The notes under the pieces are model-generated. The model was not told the origin of the DNA and made no database searches. It worked only from the letters and a program-made list of their open reading frames with translations. Of a DNA stretch of 64,000 nt, positions 34,492 through 46,455 are shown piece by piece (the first letter of the stretch is position 1; every line of letters begins with the position of its first letter). The position numbers and the translations under genes are program-made. The DNA is taken from positions 2,604,001-2,668,000 of the forward strand of contig JAPEUQ010000005.1 in the NCBI GenBank assembly GCA_027946365.1, written 5' to 3'. This DNA is from Kalmusia sp. IMI 367209. Taxonomy: Eukaryota > Ascomycota > Dothideomycetes > Pleosporales > Didymosphaeriaceae.

Positions 34492-35845
34492 ATGGCGGGG
34501 CCTTCGGACAATCCGCTCATCTCCAGCACGCGCGCTTCCGACACCAGCCCCACGGTGCAGCTGCATCCGCTTGTGCTCCTCACCATAACCGACTGCATTA
34601 CGCGACATACGCTCCGGAAGCAGGACGGACCCGTAGTAGGCGCTGTTCTTGGCCAGCAGAATGGCCACGAGGTCACTATGGAGGTTGCCTTTCAGGCCAA
34701 GTTGGTGTCAAACGACCAGGGCGAGACGGTGCTCGACGACGAGTGGTTCATGAAGCGGCTGGACGAGTGTGAGTCCCTTCTCTGAATCGGCTTGTCCATC
34801 TACATGGCGATCCGAAGCTGACAACCCACAGACAAGGATGTCCACAAGCAACCACAGCTTGACATGGTAGCCTGGTTCACCCTCGCCCCGCCCACGGGCC
34901 CAACTTCACAGATACTACCCATTCACACTCGTGTATCGGAGCTCACCGAATCGCCCATTCTCTGCTTGTTCCATCCTTCAGATGCCGGCTCAGAAGCCAC
35001 CGCCGCAGGCAAGCTGCCTCTCACTCTGTACGAGACGGTATACGAGAGTGCGAGTGGCGGCCCCAATGACAAGGCAATGGATATAGACGGCGCAGTGCAG
35101 AACAAGGCACTCAAGTTTAGGGAACTCGTCTACACAGTAGAGACGGGTGAGGCAGAAATGATTGCCGTCGACTTTGTAGCCCGCGGGGGGTGGCAATGCC
35201 ACTGCTGTAGAGGGCTCCGCGACCTCATCCAAGCCCAAGCTAGCTAAGGGTGAAGAAAACAAAGAAAAGAAGGCCAAGGGCAAACAGAAAGATGAGCCAA
35301 AGGACGAGAGCATCGACGAAGCTACCGTGCTGACGGCTGAGGACGAAGAGTTGCTATCAACGTTGACAGCGAAAATGAATGCCATCCGCATGCTGAGTCG
35401 CCGCATATCGCTCCTCCGTACCTACCTCGCTTCTCTCACACCCTCCTATCTTTCCGATCCCTCTCTTCCAATAGACCCTAGCCCGACCGACGGCCACCCT
35501 CTTCCGCTCAATCACTCCATCCTTCGCAGTGTGTCCGCTATGCTCGCGCGCATCAACATCCTTGCGCCGCCCGACGTCGGAGCCTTTATTCTTGAATCTC
35601 AACAAGAAGCTTCGGACGTCCAATTGGTCCAGCTACTCTCCTCAATTACCAACTCGGTATCTGCAGCGAAGGACCTGGGGAAGAAGAGCCAGATTGTTGA
35701 GAACGGTAAAAGTCAGTCCAGGAGGGGCGTGGGTGGTAGCATGGGATCCTTCATGGGTGGAGCATATGAGGGCGGCAGCGGAGGGCAGTACTTCGACAAT
35801 ATTTTGGGAGGACCACGACAATTTGGTACTGAACGATGGGGCTGA
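34492..35845 (+). CDS. CSN6: COP9 signalosome subunit 6 (MPN domain), with an apparent +1 frameshift
   Basis: CSN6 is a structural MPN-domain subunit of the COP9 signalosome, which removes NEDD8 from cullins. Exon 1 is 34492-34768; exon 2 starts at 34832. Residues about 20-150 are the MPN domain (VQLHPLVLLTITDCITRH; GPVVGAVLGQQNGHEVTMEV), which lacks the catalytic HxH zinc ligands, as expected for CSN6 rather than CSN5. MVAWFTLAPPTGP and LPIHTRVSELTESPILCLF follow. The frame then breaks at a run of six G (35185-35190): reading on gives a stop at 35245-35247, whereas one base fewer restores a long conserved frame (VEGSATSSKPKLAKGEENKE, the helical IRMLSRRISLLRTYLASL, and an end GGPRQFGTERWG at 35845). 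A sequencing or assembly error in the G run is most likely; a true inactivating mutation is possible. Confidence 0.85.
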
Positions 35846-36355
35846 GCTGAGCTAAGCTTAGTACTCCATAGTTTTTATGCAATATAATTGGCTAATAACG
35901 AATTAGCAAGTGCGGCATAAAGAAAGCCGAATAGATTGTGGGACATTTTCCCACGGTCCCTTTCGTCTGAGCGCGACGAAAGACTCGGACCGCCGAACAG
36001 GCTGCCAAGGCATTATAGCGGCTGCTTGGCTCATGTGGCTATGGATAGGCTTTGATTTTCAGAATCATCTCTGGACCCCTAAATTTTAGGAGGAGTTGTA
36101 GTATTTCGCATTTGCACGGGGCATAGCGAAGCGGATGCACATGACACAGGATCAGTACACGATGACACACGATAGACCTATGGGCATGAAAGCGTCAGCA
36201 TGTAAATAGTTACGCACGGTGGTCACGATTGAAAGATATGGTGATATACCTGCAAAAAGCTTCAAGCACGGTATTTGGTCAAACTTTTTCCATGCACCGT
36301 GCATCATCCAACACAGTATGTAAAGGAAGGGAGCTTTACACGCCTTGTAGCTCAG
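35846..36355. other. Intergenic between convergent CSN6 and Pol X genes
   Basis: About 0.5 kb of 3' flanks; nothing recognised. A GTAGCTCAGTCAGT near 36348 resembles a tRNA A box but no tRNA folds. Confidence 0.5.
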
Positions 36356-38494
36356 TCAGTTTGTGCACCGCATCTCCGGCGGTACAAAGTCCAATCCCAA
36401 ACCCTCAAATACCTTCTTCTCCGCATCCTCCGCTGTTCCATCCACGCCCTCTGGCCCTTCAAGCTGTATCACCTCCCCGGTCTCCCGGCTCCGTATCCCA
36501 CTACTATCGAACTTCCACCGCTTTTTATACTTCGCGTATCGCCTCAGATCCCTCTGGAACGTAGTCCCGCCGCTCCAGCCCATGACCGCACAACCCACCG
36601 TTCGCCACGGTGCAACGATGATATCAACCCTACGATGAATATTCGGGTTTTTGGCTTTAGGATTGGCAGCTAGATCAACGTCGCGAGCCGGCCACGATGG
36701 ATCCTGCCACACGACGAGCGCTTTGTCGAGCGTGTCGAAACCCGCGCCTGACGCTTTAGTCGTGCGAAATGGCAGTGTGACTTGGTTGCGATGCGTGTTG
36801 TGTAGCGACATAGTCAGCGTATGGGTTATCCACTCTGCATCCTCGAGCGACTCAACAATGTGCTGGATGAGATTCGCGGTAGCAGAAAGGTCTGGATGCG
36901 AGACGATCATGTCGACATCACCACAAGCTGCTTTCCCCCTACGATACCCACCAACTAAAGTCACGCTGATGCGGCCATCGCGGAGGCGGACGGCATGTTG
37001 CCGGACGACGTTGGCAATGTGCTCGACTTCCGCGCGGGGTATCTTCTCTAGAAATTCATCGTAGTATTTTAAACCGATTTGCTGCACGCGGTCGAGTTCA
37101 TTCCATCCAAATTCGATGATATCGTCGAGCTCGAGCCAATTCTTGTTGTAATAGAAATGGCGCGCTGTCTTAGCGCCGACGCCCCAGATGTCATAAAATG
37201 ACCTGAGGACTTTCATCGCCTCGTCATTCTCGTAGTCCTCCACTGCCTGGATCTTCCCTGTATTTTTCCACTCGACAAATAGCATGGTGGTCTTCTCGTC
37301 GCATCCGGGTAAACGGGCGAGTTCGCGGGGGTGGGTCAGCTTATAGGGGTATGCGGCGATGGAGGCGATGATTGAGGAGTAAGCGCGGACGCCGACTTCG
37401 TCGTTGATAAGAATGCGTGCTGTCCGGATCTGTTTGAGTTGATCGATGAAGTCCTCGTTTGGGGGAGAGGCGGGCGTGAGGCGTTGGCAGGAGTATTTGA
37501 TGTTGTTTTTAACCCAATCTGGGGGGAGCGGTGTGTCGCTGTCTTCGCCTTCATATTCGCTTGTTGTCCGTTGAAGCAGGTGCGTGGTATGGTGGACAAA
37601 GTTCGATTGGATTGCGGATGGGGCAAATGACTTGCCATCGAACCTGCGTGAGCCGTTACCATTGTAGCGTCGGGACTTGTATGGTTGTTTCACATTTGGA
37701 ATGATGGTGTCAATTTTGGCTCGATTTAAGACGTTCTGGGTTGGCTGTGGACGTGTCGCCAAGTGTGTCTGGGACGCTAGTTGGAGTGAAGACATGCAGG
37801 AGGGCTTGGTGGATGTGTGTCCTGACTCTAGTGATACTATGGGGCGTTGGAGAACTTTGCATTTGTACACTAGGTTGTCTCCAAGCGGGACCACATGGCC
37901 GGCAGAGAGGCATTCGTCAAGCCAGTCCACCTTCACAACCCATATCATGTCGTCGTTATATGGGTTATTAAAGACTGAATATGTCGTATTATAGCCTTCA
38001 TCCGGTAATACTGGTGAAATCGCTGGAGTCTCCCGCTTCCCGCTTAAATCTCCATCTTCAGTCTGAGACTCCTCGTCGATTTCCTCTTCGGTCGTAGACC
38101 CTTCGTCATGGACAGTAATAGGCTTGGTTGCCGAGGCTGACATCTTCGTCCTCTTGAGTGGAATACCATCTGGCTTAATCGGACTCGCCGCTCTCTTAGG
38201 CTCGATCACCTCAGAGATTTCGAACCTCCGACGCCTGAGCTCAAACTCTGCCCTCGTTCGCGTGCCAACTCTACCAATGAATACACCTACTTTTGAGATG
38301 TCGGCAGTCATCAGTTGGGCACCATGACGGCGCAACGTTGCTTTGATGCGGTCCTCCTCGCTAGATTTGAGATGAGCATACAGAACACCAATTGGAGGAA
38401 TGTTAGTCAGATCCAAACTTAGTACAGTGAGATGTTCGACATCCGATGAGGATGAGCCCACCGGTGAGGTATGGGAGGGAGGAAAGATCTCCAT
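36356..38494 (-). CDS. POL4: Family X DNA polymerase with BRCT domain (Pol4 / Pol mu-TdT-like)
   Basis: A single-exon 712-residue DNA polymerase of family X, which fills gaps in non-homologous end joining and base excision repair in the nucleus. Residues about 20-230 look like a BRCT domain enlarged by a low-complexity insert (VEHLTVLSLDLTNIPP; AQLMTADISKVGVFIG; MIWVVKVDWLDECLSAG). From about 335 comes the helical 8-kDa region and the fingers (FYDIWGVGAKTARHFYY is a helix-hairpin-helix motif). The palm has GGYRRGKAACGDVDMIV (residues 515-531; metal-binding Asp526 and Asp528) and the third Asp624 in RRVDIIVAP. GWSGGTTFQRDL (from 639) carries the GW pair seen in Pol mu/TdT in place of the YF of Pol beta. 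The start MEIFPPSHTSPVG is the first in-frame ATG. Confidence 0.93.
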   Translation of the reverse strand: MEIFPPSHTSPVGSSSSDVEHLTVLSLDLTNIPPIGVLYAHLKSSEEDRIKATLRRHGAQLMTADISKVGVFIGRVGTRTRAEFELRRRRFEISEVIEPKRAASPIKPDGIPLKRTKMSASATKPITVHDEGSTTEEEIDEESQTEDGDLSGKRETPAISPVLPDEGYNTTYSVFNNPYNDDMIWVVKVDWLDECLSAGHVVPLGDNLVYKCKVLQRPIVSLESGHTSTKPSCMSSLQLASQTHLATRPQPTQNVLNRAKIDTIIPNVKQPYKSRRYNGNGSRRFDGKSFAPSAIQSNFVHHTTHLLQRTTSEYEGEDSDTPLPPDWVKNNIKYSCQRLTPASPPNEDFIDQLKQIRTARILINDEVGVRAYSSIIASIAAYPYKLTHPRELARLPGCDEKTTMLFVEWKNTGKIQAVEDYENDEAMKVLRSFYDIWGVGAKTARHFYYNKNWLELDDIIEFGWNELDRVQQIGLKYYDEFLEKIPRAEVEHIANVVRQHAVRLRDGRISVTLVGGYRRGKAACGDVDMIVSHPDLSATANLIQHIVESLEDAEWITHTLTMSLHNTHRNQVTLPFRTTKASGAGFDTLDKALVVWQDPSWPARDVDLAANPKAKNPNIHRRVDIIVAPWRTVGCAVMGWSGGTTFQRDLRRYAKYKKRWKFDSSGIRSRETGEVIQLEGPEGVDGTAEDAEKKVFEGLGLDFVPPEMRCTN

Positions 38495-39684
38495 TGTATT
38501 GATGTAACGTGATGGACCAATGGTCGTTAAGCAAGGGTAAGACTATGATGTATCCAAGAAGCGGCTACGAGGCCTTCGCGGTCGAAAGTAAAAACCGGAC
38601 GATCGGACAATCATCGTACAACAAAAAGCAGAAGAAATCACGCGCACAAGTAATGCTGGTAGTTGCGAAGATACTATTTTGTGAGTGATGACGACAAGGT
38701 GAGGCTGCTACATTAGTGGATGCATTTGGAAGGCTGGCCGAGCTTGGCAAGAGCATGACTAAGCGATCTTGCCGACGGCGTTCGATTTTCCGCCTCCAGC
38801 CATGACCCTGCCGACAAACGGCTCTAATTTGACGACATCCGCCGCTAGGTTTCAATTACAGTACGCCCTCCGCCGAAACATGTCAGCATATGGGGGGCGC
38901 TCTGCCGTTGGCCAGGATCGAGCAAGCATAATATTGAACGGCTGGATCGCCTGTTCAGTGAGAAACCGCATCGCCATCCAGTATAGACAGGATATTATTT
39001 CCTTAATTGCGATACGCCTCGCATGTCTTGTCGACGAATGACCCGGTTGAGGCACCGCTGGAAATGAAACAACCATGGCTATCGAAGCACGAGCGACAAC
39101 TGGCCTCTCGTCCCGTCCACGCAATCCCTCCTTGCGTGCCATCCCTCCCAACCACACTCCCCAAGGCGCTCCTATCCCTCTCCAAAGCATTCCGCTGCGA
39201 TCCGCCTCACGCGCCCTGTCATGGAATCCTGCGTCTACCTATGGATCAGGCAAAGTATACCGTGTATTCCTGCCAAAGCCATTGTGTTCCCGCGTGCGCT
39301 CGCGCTAGTGTCTTTCCTTACTGTAGATCATGCCCTTTCTCATCAACTTGCTTGCCTGTTCGGGCTACAACCAAGGGAGTATAGACGTGACAGCCGTTCG
39401 GGATATAAGAGGAGGGGTGACTCTAGTTGCAAGACGCCTAGGCGAGCCTGGGCTTTCGTACTCACACTCCTTGTCCTTCATATAGGCGGTCCTGCAAGGC
39501 AGGCAGTTGCTGTGTCCTCTCGCTGTGCGCGTCGTTCCTTTTCGCTTCTTCATTCACTTTCTTTTCTTTCTTGACGAGAGCAGATCGTTCCTTGACGGAC
39601 CGAATTCGACGTTCTTCGTCCTTCGCCAAACACCCCATATCAACACTGCGAAGCCCATCGTTGGGGCTTCACATCGATATCGTC
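38495..39684. other. Intergenic upstream of Pol X and the small secreted protein
   Basis: About 1.2 kb between divergent genes; holds both promoters. Overlapping open frames on both strands show no domain. Pyrimidine-rich DNA runs from about 39530 to 39580, near the likely start region of the secreted protein gene. Confidence 0.5.
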
Positions 39685-40197
39685 ATGCGCTTCTCCACTC
39701 CACTGGTCTTCATGGCCTTTATCGTCTCTGTCTGCGCCGTTCCCATTACACCTTCAGCGCCCGAACTCCAGCGCCGCGCTGAACAATACCGACTCCAAGG
39801 TCTACAAGAGGTATGCGGGGTCTAATTAATTGCACACATCATATTAATATCCGCATAGCACGAAATTGCGGAGAAGCTCACTCTCCCAATCACTACATCT
39901 GCCGACGAATCCGTGTTCTCCCACCTCAGCACCAGAATGTACGCTCTTCTCCACGGCTGTGTTCAAGCCAGTCACAACCACGACGTTTCCGGTGATATCG
40001 CACCAGGGTCTCTTGAAGCGCCGCAGATGTTGCCTCGTCCTGCGTTGCTGAAGCCTACTGCTTTGGACAAGATCATTACCTTTTTAAAGAAGGAGGACGC
40101 TGAGAAGAACTTTGCGTATGAAGGAAAGGAGCTAGAGCTGCGACGGCCGACGGGTATGCGTCACTGGGGCGCACAGGACAAGTGGAGGTTGTTTTAG
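39685..40197 (+). CDS. Small secreted protein, effector-like
   Basis: Two exons, 39685-39810 and 39859-40197 (phase 0), give 154 residues. The N-terminus MRFSTPLVFMAFIVSVCAVP is a clear signal peptide, with cleavage likely near residue 18-20. A dibasic RR (LQRRAEQY, about residue 33) could be a Kex2 site that would release a roughly 120-residue mature protein. The rest is hydrophilic with a helical look (HEIAEKLTLPITTSADESVF; DKIITFLKKEDAEKNF) and only one cysteine after the signal peptide. It ends with aromatic and basic residues. I recognise no domain. Small, secreted and lacking homology to any family I know, it meets loose criteria for an effector candidate, which is inference only. Its stop lies 120 bases from the convergent phosphatase gene. 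Confidence 0.78.
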
Positions 40198-40317
40198 TTG
40201 CGCGGTAATTTCTTTTCGGTTTTTTATCATTTTGGGGTTCTTATCGCCTAAATTTCATCGATGCAATACATTCCATGGCAAACCGCTTCAATATGCCAAA
40301 GCCACCCAGAAACAAGT

Positions 40318-41079
40318 CTACTGAGTACATTTTTGGTCGCCTCGAGACGACAGATCATCAATTACAGACTTCCCTACGCCTTGCTTCTTTTTCAACTCCA
40401 ACTTCCTCCTTCCAAACCTCGCCGCCATATCAGCCATACTCCTCATCATAACCTCTTGTTTCATCTGCTCCCCCTTCGATAACAGCAGCCCCCTATTCGC
40501 CTTCCAATTCTCATATTGTGGTTTGACTTGCCCTTCATCATCCCCATATATAGTATACCCCATAGACCCCCACAGCCTCAACTGCTCCACAAACCCACTG
40601 TTCGGTCCAATAGCCACCCTTGATTTCCTGGCCAACCCCAGCGCAGCATCAAATCCAATCTCGAGGGAGCGCATCAAGTAAGCAATTACGATAGAGCCGC
40701 TACGAGAAACCCCCTGAATGCAGTGGACTAGTACTGTGCCATCCTTCTCAAGCGCGTCATCTATCCATGCGCATGCACCTTCAAGCACCATCACCACATC
40801 CTCGAATGGATTATCTTCGATGTCAATGTGGATTTGACGTATATCCAGATCTGGAGTGCAGATAGGGCGGTTGCGCTGGTCAGTTAGGCTTAGGACATGG
40901 GTGATGTTGTGTTTTTGTAGAAGCGTTGTTGACTGTGGAACGGTGATACTGAGTTTTACAGTTAGTGGATCATACTTATTAGGACAGAGGGAGGAGTACT
41001 CCGAGATGTATAGTCGAGGAACTTCAGCAATTGAGTTGATTGGCTCAGCGATGAAGAATGAAGGATGGAAGGTAGACAT
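40318..41079 (-). CDS. Dual-specificity protein phosphatase
   Basis: A single-exon 253-residue phosphatase of the DSP class, which removes phosphate from Tyr and Ser/Thr of proteins such as MAP kinases. The P-loop HCIQGVSRSGSIVIAYLM contains the catalytic Cys120 and Arg126 of the HCx5R signature, followed by the conserved Ser. The general-acid Asp is likely in DIEDNPFED (near residue 90). VPRLYISEYSS and LLQKHNITHVLSL are typical of the DSP N-terminal strand region. After the domain, a basic Lys-rich helical tail (GRRKLELKKKQG) may direct localisation. I chose MSTFHPSFFI (41077-41079); an in-frame ATG at 41119-41121 would add 14 residues including a poly-Thr run. The substrate is unknown. Confidence 0.9.
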   Translation of the reverse strand: MSTFHPSFFIAEPINSIAEVPRLYISEYSSLCPNKYDPLTVKLSITVPQSTTLLQKHNITHVLSLTDQRNRPICTPDLDIRQIHIDIEDNPFEDVVMVLEGACAWIDDALEKDGTVLVHCIQGVSRSGSIVIAYLMRSLEIGFDAALGLARKSRVAIGPNSGFVEQLRLWGSMGYTIYGDDEGQVKPQYENWKANRGLLLSKGEQMKQEVMMRSMADMAARFGRRKLELKKKQGVGKSVIDDLSSRGDQKCTQ

Positions 41080-41866
41080 GGTGGTAGTAGTCGTTAGTTT
41101 GTATGGCTGAAAGCTTTCCACTACTCAACACTCTAGGAAGTACAGCATGAGAAGAAAAACGGCTATCTTGGTACTAGATAGTGGTGGATGCCTTTTGGCA
41201 AATCTCGATGCCTATTCCGTACTAAAAATGTGTGTGGCTATGCATCCGCACTAAGCACAGCCTCGTACCAAATTAGTCCGGCCCCTGACGCCATACCACG
41301 CTTCACTGCTTCCTTAGCTCTCCATATTGTTATCACTACTTGCGGGACCATAAGATAGTATACTCTATAGGAAAAGATAATCTCCAGGTTTACTTCACAT
41401 GCGTGTTGCGGATAAGTTCAAAGCTAGCCACCCGAATATGTTGGAGCTTGTAGATCAATATATATATTTCCTATCCTATATCTGCAACTCTCATGCATTA
41501 CCCGCCGATTCATCCTGTGCGTTACGTTGGAAAGGTCCCTCAATGCTAAATAAGATGCACGCACGCTACACGAAACACTGACCCTGCTATGCACACAGAA
41601 AAGGTATCACTTAGCCCAAAGACAAAGACCGTGTGAGAAACAGCACATCCGGCTTGAAAAAAAAAAGTGAAATGCTCATCAGTCGTGCGCTATTATAGCG
41701 ATTCGGGAATCTTGAGAAAGAATGATGAACCCACGATTCGTATCTTCCATGCGTAAAACTGCTTTTGCGTAAAGCAATTAGAGTAAATCTCGAGACCAGA
41801 TGGCGAGAAAACCGGCATATGGAAATGTACAGACTGTATGAGAAGAGGGGAGTGCAAAGGTCGCGT
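41080..41866. other. Intergenic between phosphatase and Pds5
   Basis: About 0.75 kb, containing the phosphatase promoter and the Pds5 3' flank. No supported gene. Confidence 0.5.
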
Positions 41867-44800
41867 CTAGCCTCTGGACCGACCACTGCGCCTAACAGAG
41901 CCGGTCCCATTAGCGATCGAATCGACTGGCGCCTTGCCTTTGGACTTTCCTTTGAATGCCGCTTTTGGTGTTTTAGATGCTATAGCTGGGACAGAATTTT
42001 GGGCGGCTTTGCTAGCTTTCTGGGCTTTGGCTGTAGGTGATGAGCCAATGCCATTTGTCTTCTTTGCTGGCCTGCCTCTTGTCGCTTTCTTTGGCGGCTC
42101 AGGGTCCGATTCCAGCTCTCCTGCAGGTGCTACGGACGGCTCGGAATCGACCTCCATCTCAGCTCCAGCTTCGCGTCCAGCCGACAAGTTTTTCTCTTTC
42201 TTTCCACTCTGAACATCGCCATCTACCGGTTCACTTTCGGCATCAGACATCGGCTCGTCTTCAGCACCTGCTCCAGTGTTCGCCTCATCATCATCGCTTG
42301 AGACTTCAAGATAGCTCTTGCTCACCGCGCTCTTACGATCACTTTTCCGTCTGGGCCCAGAAGACGGGGCAGCGACTCTATCAGGTTCTTCCTCATCCTC
42401 GCTGCCTGCACCTCTTCGCTTCTTACGTGGGGTCTTGATCGGCCGCTCTGATCTGATCTTAACACCGGTCTCGCTCTTAGTCTTCTTGCGTGGTTTCTCA
42501 GCACCGTCTGCGACCTTCCTCTTCTTATTTTTTATTGTCTTGCGCACAAGAGGTTCGATAATATCACCAAAATCTTTATCAATATACTGCTTTTGTGCAA
42601 TCTCTTGCCCGCGCTCGTGACTCTCGAGCGGCTTGAAGATGCCTGCCGGTAGCTTCTGTTTGCCGGGGAAGGTCTGCATACTCCAATTATTATTTTCCTC
42701 CCACGACAAGATGGTCGCTTGTGCTAGGTCAGACATGATGTAAAGCTTATCATCCGTCTCACCCGAAGGATCGATACCGTCCTTGACCGTCTTCACTCGT
42801 CCAGCCATGTGGTAGATGAGGGCGAGATTTTCTTCCGTTGCTATACATCTGAGGTAAAACAGAATATACGCGGCCATCGCTTTCAAAGAGTCCTCGTCAT
42901 TTGTTAGATCGGGATGATGAGCGAGTAGACTGAGTAGTCTAGCAAAGACCGAGGTTTCCAAGGCAGTCTCTTTACGAGAGGTGAACGAAGCTCGCCGAGA
43001 GCGGATCCATGTGGTCAAAATGTCCCGAAGGCCGATGTCTGGTTCATGCGCGAACATGAACAGGATGCTGTAATAACGCATGGGCAGTCGATTTTGCCCG
43101 AGGTATTTCATTAGCTTTAGTGCAAAGCCTTTGCGAACCTGAAAGCAGCTGTCATGCGTGACCAGGGCGAGCTGATTGAAATCTACAGCATTGATCTGAC
43201 CATCGAGACGACGCTGCGTTGCAAGTTTGAGGAGGAAGTTGGCAGCCAGCAAGCGCTGACGATTTCTGTGAGCTAATGGGGTGGGGTTTTTTTTTGAGGC
43301 CTCACCGTTATCTCTAACCAGCCGGTTAAGAAGCTTGAGGACCTGTTCCGAAGCTTCCGTACGCTCCTCCTTGCCCGAATAGGCCAACAGCCTATTGACA
43401 AGAATCTTAAGTGCCCAGGTTCGAGCAACGATATCGTCATCTGGCGTATCCATCCATTCCTCTTCAGATTCGGAGGATGTTAGATGTGGTTTCAATAGAA
43501 CATTCTCGACTGCAATTGTGACTACTGAATCGATATTATCCTCGCATTCTTGAGGAGCGAGCAATACAAGCTGGCTAAGAGCCGCAAGCTTTGTCAGCCA
43601 ATGACCGCACTCGTAGTCAAAATTGTGGATGCTCTTTTCCAGTGTTTCCCTTGCGTGCATTTCCTTTTTATTGTCGCTGCTCATGATGATAGTTATGGCA
43701 TGCTTAGCGGCCTTCGGAGGCGTACCGTAGAGCGCAAAATTGAGGAGACCACGGACCAATTTCCTTCCATCCTTGGCATTCAAAGGTAGTTCATTGGGAA
43801 ATTTCTTCGCAAAGCTAGCCAACGCTTTCAGGTCATCTACAGCACCAGGTGGGTTTGGAGCCCTCTCCGTTGGCGCTTCGCTCTCAAGTGTTTTGCATAA
43901 ATCCTTTACGTGCGTGGAAAAGACTTTGGGATGCTTTGTGGATATCTCTTTGAGGATCTCATGAGCTGTAGCTCCAAGGCCTTTGTCATCCGTGCGAGTG
44001 TATTCGATGATGGCGGGAACATGACTTTTATTAAAACACAGCAGGCTAACTCGATACAAGAGAGGCGTCAGGGTCTCAAGTAGAGTTGAGCCAGCCGGGC
44101 TCTGTTCGATTCTCTTTCGAAGCTCTTTCTACACCAACGTTAGAATGCATCTAAAATCTACAGAACGCTTGCTTACGATTGATTTGAATATCTTGCGATA
44201 ATCGCTCTCAGGGGACATGCAGAAACGAATGAGTTGGTAGCTTCGGCGATCATGGGCCTTTGCGAATTTCATAAGATCCTCAGTAGCACGTGTAGAGTCC
44301 GGGAGCGTATTCGCGTAATATGCGATTAACCCGTTCAACTTCTTCTTTATGTCCTTCTCGGGGCCTTCCATGACACCGCCATTGTACTCTTCGCATATTC
44401 TCAAAAAGTGTTCCATATAGGTGGCGTTCGCGACTTGGTTACCCTGGCCCGCGAAGAAGACCTTCCTCGCCTTCTCATCAAGCCCACGTACCAAGACCAG
44501 CTGCCTCTCGGCTCGAATTTTGTCTAGATCTGCTTCTGTGTACCCTTGTTCGCCATTTGCTTGGCTGTCTTTGACCACCTGAGATCCGCCGTTCGAAGCA
44601 GGCTTCGGTTTCATCGGCGGAAAATTAAGCGGCAGAAGCGATTCGTACATGGCCAAGTCGACCTGGGCTGTAATATCAGGGTCCCTCACATAACAGGCTT
44701 CCAGAATCTTGGAGGGGATTGGTCCCAGGAGGTCTGTGATAGTCACACTTCCCTCAGCGATGGCACCGGCTGCTACACCCCAGATCCTGGCGAGCAGTTT

Positions 44801-46455
44801 GATAGCTGCGGTACGAGTTTGGGGTTTCCTGTCTTTGACCCGATCCGCAAGATTAGACAGAATTGAGCCGGGCTCAGACATTCCCCCATTGACACCTAAT
44901 TTCTGGACGATGTCATTGAATTCGAAGTATTCGATTGATTTCACTGAAGAGAGTCGAACACGGTCGTCACCGTCGATAAGAGTTTCGGCGAAATACTTGA
45001 GCAATTTTTGCTCCTCTTCTGGATCCAGGCCCACACTGCCTGCTGATGTCATCAATATTCGGGCAACTGCAGTTGCCCACGAGGCGCGGACGATGGGTGA
45101 TTTGTCGATTTTGCGCGAGAGAAAAGCATGGTAAGCACTCGGGTGATGGGAAGAGAAAGAATTGAGAGAAGCAGGAGTGGTGAGATAGTTATATGCGCGA
45201 GTCGAAGATGAGGACGCCAGGCTCTGAGACGGATATGCAGCAGGATCCAGGGGTGGGGGTGGTGGAGGGCCCGCAGCCCCAATACCAGAAATCATATCTC
45301 CCAACGTCTCTGTTGCGAGTTGACGCAGTTGAACATTCTCAGTACCCAACTCGTCCTGGAGATGGGGAATGATCTCCTTCAAGCATCCAGGCGCACTTCT
45401 CCATAATTCTCGAAGTAGACGATGCGCCTTACTCGCTTCATGGATGTCGTCTTCGGAAGGGCCCTTGGTTTCGTCATCATCCGAGTCGTGGGCACGCGAC
45501 TGTTTGGTGGGTCCGGAAGTAAAGTCGACTATGATGGAACCAAAATACGTCCCAAACAGGCGTGCCATCTTCTCCGGGTACATATTGCATATATTCTTTG
45601 CCATATTGTATGCAGGTGGCGCTTCTTTGCGGCGCAACGTTGACTGCTTGGTGTCCACGGCCACACTTCTCTTTCCCTTTGCTGAGGTTGCCAGGGTAAG
45701 CGGGTCGGCCCACAAGAATTGAGCCACAATGACATCGACCACTTCTGTCGAGATGGCTGCACTTTCGTCGATTAGGATGCGCAAGATTTCGGTCATGTTG
45801 TGCTCCACGTTCTTGCTCAATTCCTCACCATTTGAACCTTTAGACGGACCCGACAGAACATCGAAACAGGTTGTAAAGATCGACTGGGTAAGGCTCGCGG
45901 AGCCGGGTATATCGGTGACGATGACGATGCTCTTGAATTCGGCGAGAGACTTGAGCATGTACATGTGCTGGCTATTGTAGGGATGCGAGGGGTTCTCGAG
46001 GAGGGGGAGGATTTTTGTCACGATCAAGGTGAAGATGTCCTGCAGACAAGTTAGGCGTGCATGTTTCCAGGGTGGCTAGGGGTGCGCACCTTGAGCTGGG
46101 AAGCAGTGTAGGGCGCATTCGGGGCGAACAGACGGAACATCTCGACGATGCAGCAGGCCGTCCATGCGCGCACGCCGGCGTCCTTGTGCTGGACGAGGGC
46201 GGGACTGGCCAGCTCCTTCGCAGAACGCGTGAGCGACTCGGTATCGGTCTCTTCCTGCTCCATGTCGCGCAGCTCGTCGCATAGCGTCTTCAGGCGCGAT
46301 AGCAGCTCCGTCAGGCCGATCTGCCTGCCGGGCTTGCTCACCAGCGTCTGGCTAAACGTCAGCTTCCTGGCGCCCTCTGGCTCATCATCTTCGTCGACGG
46401 GCTCGACGGGCTCGACGGCCTGGTGCGCAGCGCTGCGCCGGCTTCTTGCTGCCAT
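41867..46455 (-). CDS. PDS5: Sister-chromatid cohesion protein Pds5
   Basis: Pds5 binds the cohesin ring in the nucleus and controls its loading, acetylation and release. Three exons (minus strand), 46090-46455, 44177-46039 and 41867-44128, give 1,496 residues, normal for fungal Pds5. The N-terminus has a basic stretch (MAARSRRSAAH), then GARKLTFSQTLVSKPGRQIG, the conserved start of the HEAT-repeat body. Repeated helices follow (SPALVQHKDAGVRAWTACCI, DIFTLIVTKILPLLENPSHP, RVRLSSVKSIEYFEFNDIV and KAFALK-like segments). The last 250 residues are disordered and highly charged, with blocks of Lys/Arg (KKRKVADGAEKPRKKTKSE) and an AT-hook-like RGRPAKK, suggesting DNA binding and nuclear import. It is head to head with Tti1, 430 bases between starts. 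Confidence 0.95.

Noticed and set aside
36341..36400. tRNA-like A box (GTAGCTCAGTCAGT) and a weak B box
   Set aside because: No acceptor stem or anticodon arm folds, and it overlaps the 3' end of the Pol X coding region.
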